A stretch of DNA of 9,726 nucleotides from Vulcanococcus sp. SFB_649D_100_25 (GTDB taxonomy: Bacteria > Cyanobacteriota > Cyanobacteriia > PCC-6307 > Cyanobiaceae), in contig JAURGL010000057.1 in the NCBI GenBank assembly GCA_030833825.1, positions 1 through 9,726 on the forward strand, read 5' to 3'. The position numbers were made by a program, and so were the translations under genes. Below are positions 1-4,949 of the stretch, one piece after another. The number at the start of each line of letters is the position of its first letter. Within the stretch, counting starts at the first letter, position 1. The notes under the pieces were generated by a model. The model saw nothing but the letters and a program-made list of their open reading frames with translations, was not told where the DNA came from and made no database searches.

Positions 1-96
1 TAGTATTAGTATTAGTATTAGTATTAGTATTAGTATTAGTATCATTATTAGTATTAGGTTTAGTAATAGTAATAGTAGTAGTATTAGAGTTAGTCT
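1..96. repeat. Hexanucleotide tandem repeat (TAGTAT-type, 16 units)
   Basis: Seven perfect copies of TAGTAT fill positions 1-42. Nine more hexamers in the same register continue to 96 (CATTAT, TAGTAT, TAGGTT, TAGTAA twice, TAGTAG, TAGTAT, TAGAGT, TAGTCT), drifting progressively away from the consensus. The tract is strongly AT-rich while everything after about 110 is GC-rich. It begins at the first base of the window, so its full length is unknown. In the plus-strand frame of the downstream gene it has no stop codon and reads mainly as alternating Val and Leu. It could be a genuine microsatellite or a low-complexity artefact at the end of an assembled contig; the sequence alone cannot decide. 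Confidence 0.9.
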
Positions 97-110
97 CTTT
101 CATTGTACTT

Positions 111-842
111 GTGCAACGGTTGCTGCTGCTGGATCTCGATGTGTTCCTCCAGGCTCCGCAACCGCAGGGGCTCGATGTTCTGCGCGAACGGCTCCATGCC
201 GACCCCGGCTGCGGCCTCGGGATGGTGAGTGGGCGCGATTTTGCTTCGGCCCGCCTGCGCTACGGCGAGCTCCACCTTCCCGACCCTGCGGTGTGGATTC
301 TCGAAGCCGGTGCCGACCTGCGCTGTGGCCCAGACGGGCGTCAGGACGAGAGTTGGAGGGCCCACATCGCTGCGGGATGGGAACGGGAGGCGGTTGTTGA
401 GGTCTTGGAGGGGTTGGGTCCCCGCTTGCGTCTGCAGCCGGAAGGCAATCAAGGCGACTTCAAGGTGAGCTATCTGCTGCAGACCCCCACGGCCGGGGTG
501 CTGGAGATGGTCAAACAGCGGTTACGGCTGCATCGCCTCAAGGCCCGGGCCCACCTCTTCAATCACTTGTTCCTGGATGTGCTGCCGCAACGGGCATCCA
601 AGACCGATGCGATCCGGCATCTCGCCATCAGCTGGGGGTTGCCCCTGGAGCAGGTCCTGGTGGTGGCTGCCCAGCAGGGGGATGCCGAGCTGCTCAATGG
701 CCGGGCCCTGGGATTGGTGGCGGCGGACCACGATCGTTCGCTCGAGCACCTGCGCCGTAGGCCGCAGGTGTTTTTTGCCTCCCGTCCCCAGGCCTGGGGC
801 GTGCTGGAGGGCCTCGATCATCACCGCTTTCTGCGGCGCTGA
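111..842 (+). CDS. SPP-like HAD domain, probable C-terminal part of sucrose-phosphate synthase (5'-partial)
   Basis: About 243 residues resemble the sucrose-phosphate phosphatase-like HAD domain found at the C-terminus of cyanobacterial sucrose-phosphate synthases. Counting from the GTG at 111, I see HAD motif I as DLDVFL (residues 8-13), an SGR motif near 40, the FKVSYLL segment near 118, and FLDVLPQRASK near 154-164 with the family's conserved Lys. Motif IV, usually GDSGND, is degenerate here (AAQQGD), so phosphatase activity is doubtful. In related cyanobacterial enzymes this domain is thought to be non-catalytic. GTG 111 has no Shine-Dalgarno sequence, and the frame stays open back to position 3 through the hexamer repeat. 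The true start and any glycosyltransferase domain probably lie upstream of the window. The stop abuts the convergent LCP gene. A stand-alone SPP-like gene or a broken remnant are alternatives. Confidence 0.75.
   Translation: MQRLLLLDLDVFLQAPQPQGLDVLRERLHADPGCGLGMVSGRDFASARLRYGELHLPDPAVWILEAGADLRCGPDGRQDESWRAHIAAGWEREAVVEVLEGLGPRLRLQPEGNQGDFKVSYLLQTPTAGVLEMVKQRLRLHRLKARAHLFNHLFLDVLPQRASKTDAIRHLAISWGLPLEQVLVVAAQQGDAELLNGRALGLVAADHDRSLEHLRRRPQVFFASRPQAWGVLEGLDHHRFLRR
747..776 (+). terminator. Intrinsic terminator-like hairpin inside the SPP coding region
   Basis: CACCTGCG at 747-754 and CGCAGGTG at 763-770 form a perfect 8-bp stem, which can be extended by two further C-G pairs around a GTA loop with one bulged C. 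Six T residues follow at 771-776. This is the standard plus-strand intrinsic terminator form. It lies in frame within the gene (codons for HLRRRPQV then FF), ending 66 bases before the stop codon. The opposite strand shows no T tract after the hairpin, so the direction is plus. Whether it works when the gene is being translated is unknown. Confidence 0.55.
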
Positions 843-1898
843 TCAGTTGCTGCCCTGGGGCTCCTGGCTTAGGTAGACGTCGCGGTTGGGATTGCTATCG
901 GGAAGCCAGTAGCTGATGTCGTCGTGCCAGAAGGGCACCCCCGCCACCCGCGTTGACGCCAGTTTGGTGGTGGCCATCGCCGTGATCAGCTTGCCCATGT
1001 CGAGTGGGGAGAGATCGGTCCGCATGTCCTTGCCGGCGATCTCCATCAGTTCCGGCAGGCGGGTGGCCATCAGCGGATTGGCCATTTTGCGGAACACCTC
1101 CGAGAGCACCAGCTTCTGACGCTCCATGCGGCCGATGTCGCCCAGTTCGTCGTGCCTGAACCGCAGGAAGCCCTCCAGGGCCTCTCCCTTCAGCAGTTGC
1201 CGGCCCGGGTAGAGATCGATGTACAGCCCCTGGCTGTTGTCGACGTAGTGCATCCGCTTGGGGACATCCACTTCCACGCCACCGATGGCATCGGCGAGGC
1301 GTTGGACCCCATTGAGGTTGATCACCATGTAGCGATCCACCCGAGCTGAGAGCAGTTTGCTGAGCTCGGACTTGACCATGTCCGGCCCTCCGCTGCTGTA
1401 GAGGGCATTGGCTTTCATCACTCCGTAGCGCTCGGAGTCAATGAAGGTGTCCCTCGGCACCTGGGTCAGCTCGGTGCGCCCGTTGTTCAACTGCACCGTG
1501 AGCATCACATCGGTGTTGGTGCTCACGTCATCGGTGCCCATCACCACGAGCCGCCGGTCGCCGGTGGCCACCGGCGAGACCAGGGCCCCGATCACCTGCT
1601 GGGGATGGTGGAGGCCCGCCAACAGGGCGGCGCTCAGCTGGGGAACGCCATGCAGGCCATAGCCCAGGCCCATCCCGGCCATGAACAGGGGTAGCCGAGG
1701 TAGGCCTCGCCTGCGCTGCGGCGGGGTGCCCACCTTCCGCGGCTTGGTGGGAGCTGTCACCGTCGCTCGAGGCGTGCGGCGGGTCTCCAGATTGGAGACG
1801 TTGTCGCGACGCTGGACGCGCTCTGCCGGCTTGAGGTCCGCCCTGCTGCGCTGGGAGGCCCTTTGGGGGCGTCGAGGGGAGGGTTGGGCCGGCGACAT
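843..1898 (-). CDS. LytR-CpsA-Psr (LCP) family cell-envelope protein
   Basis: LCP enzymes transfer lipid-linked glycopolymers to peptidoglycan or other envelope acceptors on the outer face of the cytoplasmic membrane. The 351-residue protein has a basic, probably disordered N-terminus (1-65), one membrane segment around 68-95, and an LCP domain from about 115. Visible signatures are VVMGTD (118-123), QVPRDTFI (146-153), VDRYMVINLNGVQRLADAIGGV (187-209), and the strongly conserved RFRHDELGDIGRMERQ (246-261). The usual Arg-Ser-Asp after the first motif reads Asn-Thr-Asp here (128-130), and the loop before it is short. The ATG at 1898 has AGGA about ten bases upstream. It lies 63 bases downstream of purT on the same strand, so co-transcription is possible. 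Its stop directly abuts the opposing SPP gene. Family assignment is firm; the acceptor and polymer are not known. Confidence 0.9.
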   Translation of the reverse strand: MSPAQPSPRRPQRASQRSRADLKPAERVQRRDNVSNLETRRTPRATVTAPTKPRKVGTPPQRRRGLPRLPLFMAGMGLGYGLHGVPQLSAALLAGLHHPQQVIGALVSPVATGDRRLVVMGTDDVSTNTDVMLTVQLNNGRTELTQVPRDTFIDSERYGVMKANALYSSGGPDMVKSELSKLLSARVDRYMVINLNGVQRLADAIGGVEVDVPKRMHYVDNSQGLYIDLYPGRQLLKGEALEGFLRFRHDELGDIGRMERQKLVLSEVFRKMANPLMATRLPELMEIAGKDMRTDLSPLDMGKLITAMATTKLASTRVAGVPFWHDDISYWLPDSNPNRDVYLSQEPQGSN

Positions 1899-1961
1899 GG
1901 TTGATCCTGTTGCCGGAACCGTACCTCGCGTCTTCCCTTGGTGCCAGAGGGGTTTGGGCCT

Positions 1962-3143
1962 CTAGATCACCTGGATCGCTGCGGCGGCCTGGTCCGCCTT
2001 GCTGCGGGCTTCCTCCAAGTTGGAGCCACTGGCCAGGGCCACGCCCATGCGGCGGTGGGGGCGTGCATCGGGTTTGCCAAACAGCAGCACCTGCACATCC
2101 ACCTCTGCGAGGGCTGTTCCCAGGCCGCTGAACTGCACGGTCTCGCTCTGGCGGTCCGCCAGGATCACCCGGCTTGCCGCTGCTCCGGTGGAGCGGATTT
2201 CCGGGATCGGCAGCCCCAAGACCGCCCGAAGGTGCAATTCGAATTCGCTCAGGTTCTGGCCCGCCAGGGTCACGAGTCCGGTGTCATGGGGCCGCGGGGA
2301 TAGTTCGGAGAAGACCACCTCGCTTTCGCCAGCTGCTGTGCGGCAGACGAAGAACTCCACCCCGAAGATGCCCGCCCCCCCCAGGTTGTCGGTGACCTGA
2401 CGCGCCATGGACTGGGCGGCCGCCAGTTCGTCCCATCCCAGATGGGCGGGTTGCCAGCTGCACTGGTAGTCGCCCCGTTCCTGGATGTGGCCGATGGGTG
2501 GGCAGAACAGGGTGGGCCCATCCCACTGCTTCACCGTCAACAAGGTGATTTCCTGCTCGAACCGCAGGAACTCCTCGACGATCACCCTCTCCCCGCTGCC
2601 GCGGGCCCCGGCCATGGCGGCCTCCCAGGCGGCGGGGATGCCCTCGGGCCCCTCCACCACGCTCTGCCCCTTCCCGGAGGAGCTCATCACCGGTTTCACC
2701 ACCACGGGCCAGCCCAGCGGGGCGGCCGCGGCGGCCAGCTCTTCCGCACTGCTGGCATAGGCAAAGCGGGCGGTCCGCAGACCCAGCTCATCGGCGGCCA
2801 GGTCGCGGATGCGATCGCGGTTCATGGTCACGGCGGTGGCCCGGGCCGTGGGGATCACGGTGATCCCTTCCGCCTCCAAGTCCGCCAGGGCATCCACCGC
2901 TAGCGCTTCGATTTCGGGGATGACCACATCGGGCTTGTGGTGCCGCACCACCGCCTTGAGGGCCTCCGGATCTCCCATCGCCACCACTTCGGCCACATCT
3001 GCGACCTGCATCGCAGGAGCCCCGGGATAGCGATCGACCGCGATCACCCGGCAACCGAGGCGCTGAGCGGCGATGGCCACTTCCTTACCCAGTTCGCCGC
3101 TGCCGAGCAGCATCAGGGTGCGGGGGAAGCTGGAGCTGGTCAT
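1962..3143 (-). CDS. purT: Formate-dependent phosphoribosylglycinamide formyltransferase (GAR transformylase 2)
   Basis: PurT uses ATP and formate to formylate glycinamide ribonucleotide in de novo purine synthesis, an alternative to folate-dependent PurN; it acts in the cytosol. The 393-residue length is typical. The pre-ATP-grasp nucleotide-binding region carries LGSGELGKE (13-21) and PEIEA (76-80). The ATP-grasp domain shows VVVKPVMSSSGKGQS (147-161), IVEEF (188-192) and the metal/ATP-binding segment SELSPRPHDTG (279-289) characteristic of PurT rather than PurK. The C-terminal lid has GKPDARPHRRMGVAL. The ATG at 3143 is preceded by GAGG five bases upstream. It is divergent from the small gene at 3176, with only about 32 bases between starts, so its promoter probably overlaps that gene. 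The LCP gene follows 63 bases downstream. Confidence 0.96.
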   Translation of the reverse strand: MTSSSFPRTLMLLGSGELGKEVAIAAQRLGCRVIAVDRYPGAPAMQVADVAEVVAMGDPEALKAVVRHHKPDVVIPEIEALAVDALADLEAEGITVIPTARATAVTMNRDRIRDLAADELGLRTARFAYASSAEELAAAAAPLGWPVVVKPVMSSSGKGQSVVEGPEGIPAAWEAAMAGARGSGERVIVEEFLRFEQEITLLTVKQWDGPTLFCPPIGHIQERGDYQCSWQPAHLGWDELAAAQSMARQVTDNLGGAGIFGVEFFVCRTAAGESEVVFSELSPRPHDTGLVTLAGQNLSEFELHLRAVLGLPIPEIRSTGAAASRVILADRQSETVQFSGLGTALAEVDVQVLLFGKPDARPHRRMGVALASGSNLEEARSKADQAAAAIQVI

Positions 3144-3175
3144 GGCCGCCTCAAAGACGAGAGACTTGCGCGATC

Positions 3176-3364
3176 TTGCATCGCCGCTGTTCCGTGCTGT
3201 TGTTTGTCCCGTTGGCTTACGCCACTGCCGGTGATGCTGCCGAGGGGCTGCTGAATGGGCTCAGCATTGAGAGTCTGCAGCGCTGGACCTTGATTTATCT
3301 GGGGATCTCGGCGCTGGCATTTGTGGTGGTGTGGCTTGTGGGTTACCTGCGCCGCCCTGGCTAG
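3176..3364 (+). CDS. Small hypothetical protein with signal-like N-terminus and one membrane helix
   Basis: This is a 62-residue protein that I do not recognise. The N-terminus (MHRR followed by CSVLLFVPLAYATA) looks like a short signal peptide or first membrane segment. It is followed by a soluble stretch (about 20-37) and a clear transmembrane helix (LIYLGISALAFVVVWLVGYL, about 39-58) ending in a basic RRPG tail. The TTG at 3176 is chosen because it supplies the basic n-region of the signal; GTG 3194 is the alternative. No good ribosome-binding site is visible. It is divergent from purT. Its TAG stop shares the CTAG at 3361-3364 with the stop of the opposing gene. Codon use matches its neighbours. 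A thylakoid or inner-membrane location is inference. Confidence 0.65.
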   Translation: MHRRCSVLLFVPLAYATAGDAAEGLLNGLSIESLQRWTLIYLGISALAFVVVWLVGYLRRPG

Positions 3365-3603
3365 TCGGGCTCCATCAAGTTGAGCTGGCGCACCGGGGAC
3401 TGTTCATCGATGAAGCCGTAGGCGGCAAAGACGCTGTCGTCTCGGTGGGTGATGTGTTGTCCATCGAAGTGGCGTTCCAGGACGAATCCCTCGCGGGCCA
3501 TGCGGCGCATCAGAGCCGCGGCCTCCTCAAAGCGCGCGGCCATGGCTTCCAGGCTGGCGCAGTCGGCGGTGAGGCCGGTCTCCTTCCAGGTGAAGTAAGC
3601 CAT
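3361..3603 (-). CDS. Small conserved-looking hypothetical protein, soluble, 80 residues
   Basis: The 80-residue product starts MAYFTWKETGL and contains an amphipathic helix-rich centre (LEAMAARFEEAAALMRRMAREGF, about 18-40), then a polar region with QHITHRDDSVFAAYGF (about 49-64) and an acidic end. It has no membrane segment or signal peptide. I know of no function. The compact, mixed composition and GC-rich third positions argue that it is a real gene, and it resembles short hypothetical proteins of picocyanobacteria. The ATG at 3603 has GGAG about ten bases upstream on the minus strand. Its stop overlaps the stop of the plus-strand gene ending at 3364. An upstream extension to an ATG near 3730 lies in another frame and is not supported. 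Confidence 0.72.
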   Translation of the reverse strand: MAYFTWKETGLTADCASLEAMAARFEEAAALMRRMAREGFVLERHFDGQHITHRDDSVFAAYGFIDEQSPVRQLNLMEPD

Positions 3604-3777
3604 GTCTCAAATGCTCCGCAATAAGCGTCTGGCTGGAGGAGTTCCGAGGATTTGAGGTTCCGCCAGTAACAGTTGGTATGTGGTGGGTATGCCGTCTGTC
3701 GGGCTTCTGATCGCTATCCGTCTCAAACATGGCACGGCAGCGTTGCCGCAGAACAGATCGCTCGGTGACCGTTTTCC

Positions 3778-3954
3778 TCAGCGCAGATAACGCACGTCTG
3801 GGCGCACGTGACGCATGGGTCGTTGTGGTGCACTGGCCCAGGGTCGTTGGCCGGGGCGACTCTTCGGGCGGGGTTGTTCGCGGCTGACAAAGATGAGAAA
3901 GATGCCCAGCATGGTCGCCAGGATCAGCCGGACTGCGCGTCCAAGGGTTGTCAT
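3778..3954 (-). CDS. Small single-pass membrane protein with Arg/Pro-rich tail
   Basis: This is an unrecognised 58-residue protein. Residues 1-10 contain a basic patch (TLGRAVR). Residues 9-24 form a hydrophobic helix (LILATMLGIFLIFV), and the rest (25-58) is rich in Arg, Pro and Gln with no acidic clusters. The ATG at 3954 is preferred: the frame remains open upstream only through the minus-strand terminator region near 4084, which is not plausible coding sequence. GC-rich third positions fit neighbouring genes. No clear Shine-Dalgarno is visible. The overlapping plus-strand reading frames in 3808-4138 have poorer composition and are taken as shadows. The arrangement of a short N-terminal helix and a cationic cytoplasmic tail is typical of small regulatory or complex-associated membrane proteins, but no function can be assigned. 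Confidence 0.55.
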   Translation of the reverse strand: MTTLGRAVRLILATMLGIFLIFVSREQPRPKSRPGQRPWASAPQRPMRHVRPDVRYLR

Positions 3955-4053
3955 CGCTTGGTATCGGCGTCGGCTGATGTTCTCCCCAGCTTTGGGGGTG
4001 CTCAGGAGGAAGTCCAGTACTTGGGACCCTCTCTGCGGTTTCCGCTGTCCTGA

Positions 4054-4115
4054 ATCAGATCTCCACTTCAGAGGCAAGAAAAAAGGGGGTTGCCACACCC
4101 CCTCATCAGATCTCC
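4054..4115. repeat. 11-base direct repeat flanking a terminator hairpin
   Basis: ATCAGATCTCC occurs at 4054-4064 and again at 4105-4115, 51 bases apart, on either side of the hairpin and A/T tract at 4076-4103. Each copy contains the palindrome AGATCT. The repeat is exact but short. It may be a footprint of local duplication or simply coincidence. Confidence 0.5.
4076..4103 (-). terminator. Orphan intrinsic terminator, minus strand
   Basis: On the minus strand AGGGGGT and ACCCCCT form a perfect 7-bp stem with a 6-base loop (GTGGCA), followed directly by TTTTTCTT (4083-4076). The plus strand shows no T tract, so the direction is minus. No minus-strand gene ends just upstream of it: the nearest is mraY, whose stop is at 4950. 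It may end a read-through mraY transcript that is antisense to three small genes, or an unannotated small RNA starting between about 4110 and 4240. Confidence 0.8.
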
Positions 4116-4235
4116 CTTGCCCGACCCGAAGGCCGTGAGCAAATGATCCGCTGACCGCAGGGCTGGAGCTGTGGTGGTTGTAACCAACCGAACGTTGTGT
4201 CGGTATGTCCTGACCAGAGGATCAGGGGCACCAGG

Positions 4236-4460
4236 ATGGTGGCAGTTGGGGATCTTGAGAGCGTGGAGCAGGAGTTGGGCTGGTCGGCGGAGCAGGAACG
4301 GGAACGCCTGGAGCGGGCGTTGGCGATCGCCCAGCGTTCCGGGAATCGCTTTATGCAGGAGAACATCGAGCGGGAACTGGAGGCCTTGAGCAAGCAGCTC
4401 CCCTCGCCCTTGATTGAGCAGTACCTAGATCAAGACGGTCAGATCCGACCGGATCTATGA
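4236..4460 (+). CDS. Small helical hypothetical protein, 74 residues
   Basis: The predicted product is almost wholly helical and highly charged: residues 5-60 (from DLESVEQELGW to ELEALSKQL) are rich in Glu, Arg and Leu with heptad-like spacing. A short tail follows with SPLIEQYLDQDGQIRPDL. There is no signal peptide or membrane segment. The ATG at 4236 is chosen over an in-frame GTG at 4197 because AGGGG at 4224-4228 sits seven bases before it. The stop TGA lies within ATGA at 4457-4460, overlapping the next start, so the two genes are probably translationally coupled. It may act as a small coiled-coil partner of the membrane protein encoded next. I do not recognise the family. Confidence 0.72.
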   Translation: MVAVGDLESVEQELGWSAEQERERLERALAIAQRSGNRFMQENIERELEALSKQLPSPLIEQYLDQDGQIRPDL

Positions 4461-4606
4461 CAGGCCTGTCCCGGGTGGTGCGCCTCGTCTTGCTGCTCCT
4501 GGTCTTGGCCGGTGCGCTGGCGATGTGTATCTGGATTGGTTCTGGCCCGCCGCCTCCACAGACGCAGGAAATGGATGAAGCCATGCCTGCACTGCAGGCC
4601 AAGTAG
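4457..4606 (+). CDS. Very small membrane protein, 49 residues, coupled to upstream gene
   Basis: The ATG at 4457 overlaps the upstream TGA as ATGA, the classic arrangement for translational coupling. The product begins MTGLSRVVR, continues with a strong hydrophobic helix (about residues 8-28, LVLLLLVLAGALAMCIWIG), then a proline run (GPPPP, about 30-34) and a short polar tail ending MPALQAK. The basic N-terminus and helix suggest a single-pass inner-membrane protein or a lipoprotein-like signal; a Cys is present at about residue 24, inside the helix, but without a lipobox. Function is unknown. The start overlap, hydrophobic pattern and matching codon use support a real gene despite the small size. 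Confidence 0.6.
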   Translation: MTGLSRVVRLVLLLLVLAGALAMCIWIGSGPPPPQTQEMDEAMPALQAK

Positions 4607-4681
4607 CCCAAATCTCTCCGGCTTCACCTCGACAAACTCGCGGTTCTACGTGACCATCAGGTAGCTGTCATGGCCGACATG

Positions 4682-4687
4682 AAGGAG
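4682..4687 (+). promoter_or_regulatory. Shine-Dalgarno AAGGAG for the TTG-start gene at 4698
   Basis: AAGGAG lies ten bases before the TTG at 4698. It is the strongest ribosome-binding sequence noticed in the window and decides the start in favour of TTG over the ATG 33 bases later. Confidence 0.55.
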
Positions 4688-4697
4688 CGAGTCTTTC

Positions 4698-4946
4698 TTG
4701 CCGGACCTTCAACGATCAGAGCCTGAGTCGATGGAAGTTCTGGTGCATCTGCCCGCTGTCATGGTCGCTGGATCGGCCGCCTTTATGGGTTACTCCTATT
4801 ACTCCGCCTCGGCAAAGCGCGACGCCCGGCGCGAACGCTTGCTGGAGGCCGACTACCAGGTGGCCCTGCAGCGCACCCTGGCGGTGTATTCCAACGTGGT
4901 GGCCTTCACGCCTCGCCCTGAAGAGGCCAGGGATCAGGCGGCTTGA
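4698..4946 (+). CDS. Small hypothetical protein with N-terminal hydrophobic segment, 82 residues
   Basis: The unrecognised product has a hydrophobic segment (LVHLPAVMVAGSAAFMGYSYY, about residues 15-35) followed by a basic helical stretch (SAKRDARRERLLEADYQVALQRTLAVYSNVV, about 37-69) and a short charged tail. It is probably membrane-anchored with a cytoplasmic helix. The TTG at 4698 is chosen because AAGGAG at 4682-4687 lies ten bases upstream. ATG 4731 would give a 71-residue protein that keeps the membrane segment but lacks a visible ribosome-binding site. It follows the 4457-4606 gene by 91 bases on the same strand and may belong to the same transcript. Its stop is three bases from the stop of the convergent mraY. 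Confidence 0.65.
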   Translation: MPDLQRSEPESMEVLVHLPAVMVAGSAAFMGYSYYSASAKRDARRERLLEADYQVALQRTLAVYSNVVAFTPRPEEARDQAA

Positions 4947-4949
4947 GCC

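Larger units (their letters stand above)
3955..4235. other. Intergenic region with a minus-strand terminator, direct repeats and a dyad
   Basis: No convincing protein gene lies in these 281 bases. They separate the minus-strand gene starting at 3954 from the plus-strand gene starting at 4236, so both promoters should lie here. Visible elements are a minus-strand intrinsic terminator (4076-4103), an 11-base direct repeat ATCAGATCTCC at 4054-4064 and 4105-4115 flanking it, and an interrupted dyad TGGTT-GT-AACCA at 4175-4186. A minus-strand small RNA ending at the terminator is possible but its 5' end cannot be placed. Confidence 0.6.

Noticed and set aside
90..452. Minus-strand frame opposite the SPP domain start
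   Set aside because: Its translation is low-complexity and overlaps a domain with clear SPP similarity; no ribosome-binding site is seen.
1899..1961. Possible terminator between purT and the LCP gene
   Set aside because: Only a weak 5-bp AGAGG/CCTCT stem is present, without a T tract; co-transcription remains open.
3527..3730. Minus-strand frame starting at ATG 3730
   Set aside because: It overlaps the better-supported gene at 3361-3603 in another frame and has a His/Arg/Ser-rich, unstructured translation.
3808..4138. Two plus-strand frames opposite the small membrane gene at 3778-3954
   Set aside because: They show no membrane or domain pattern and cross the terminator hairpin; the minus-strand frame has a clear helix and better codon use.
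4104..4196. tRNA or known cyanobacterial small RNA on the minus strand
   Set aside because: No cloverleaf, CCA end or recognisable conserved motif was seen; only the terminator supports any RNA, so it is kept as a finding and not called.
4669..4725. 18-codon frame starting at ATG 4669
   Set aside because: Too short, no ribosome-binding site, and it overlaps the start region of the gene at 4698, which has AAGGAG.
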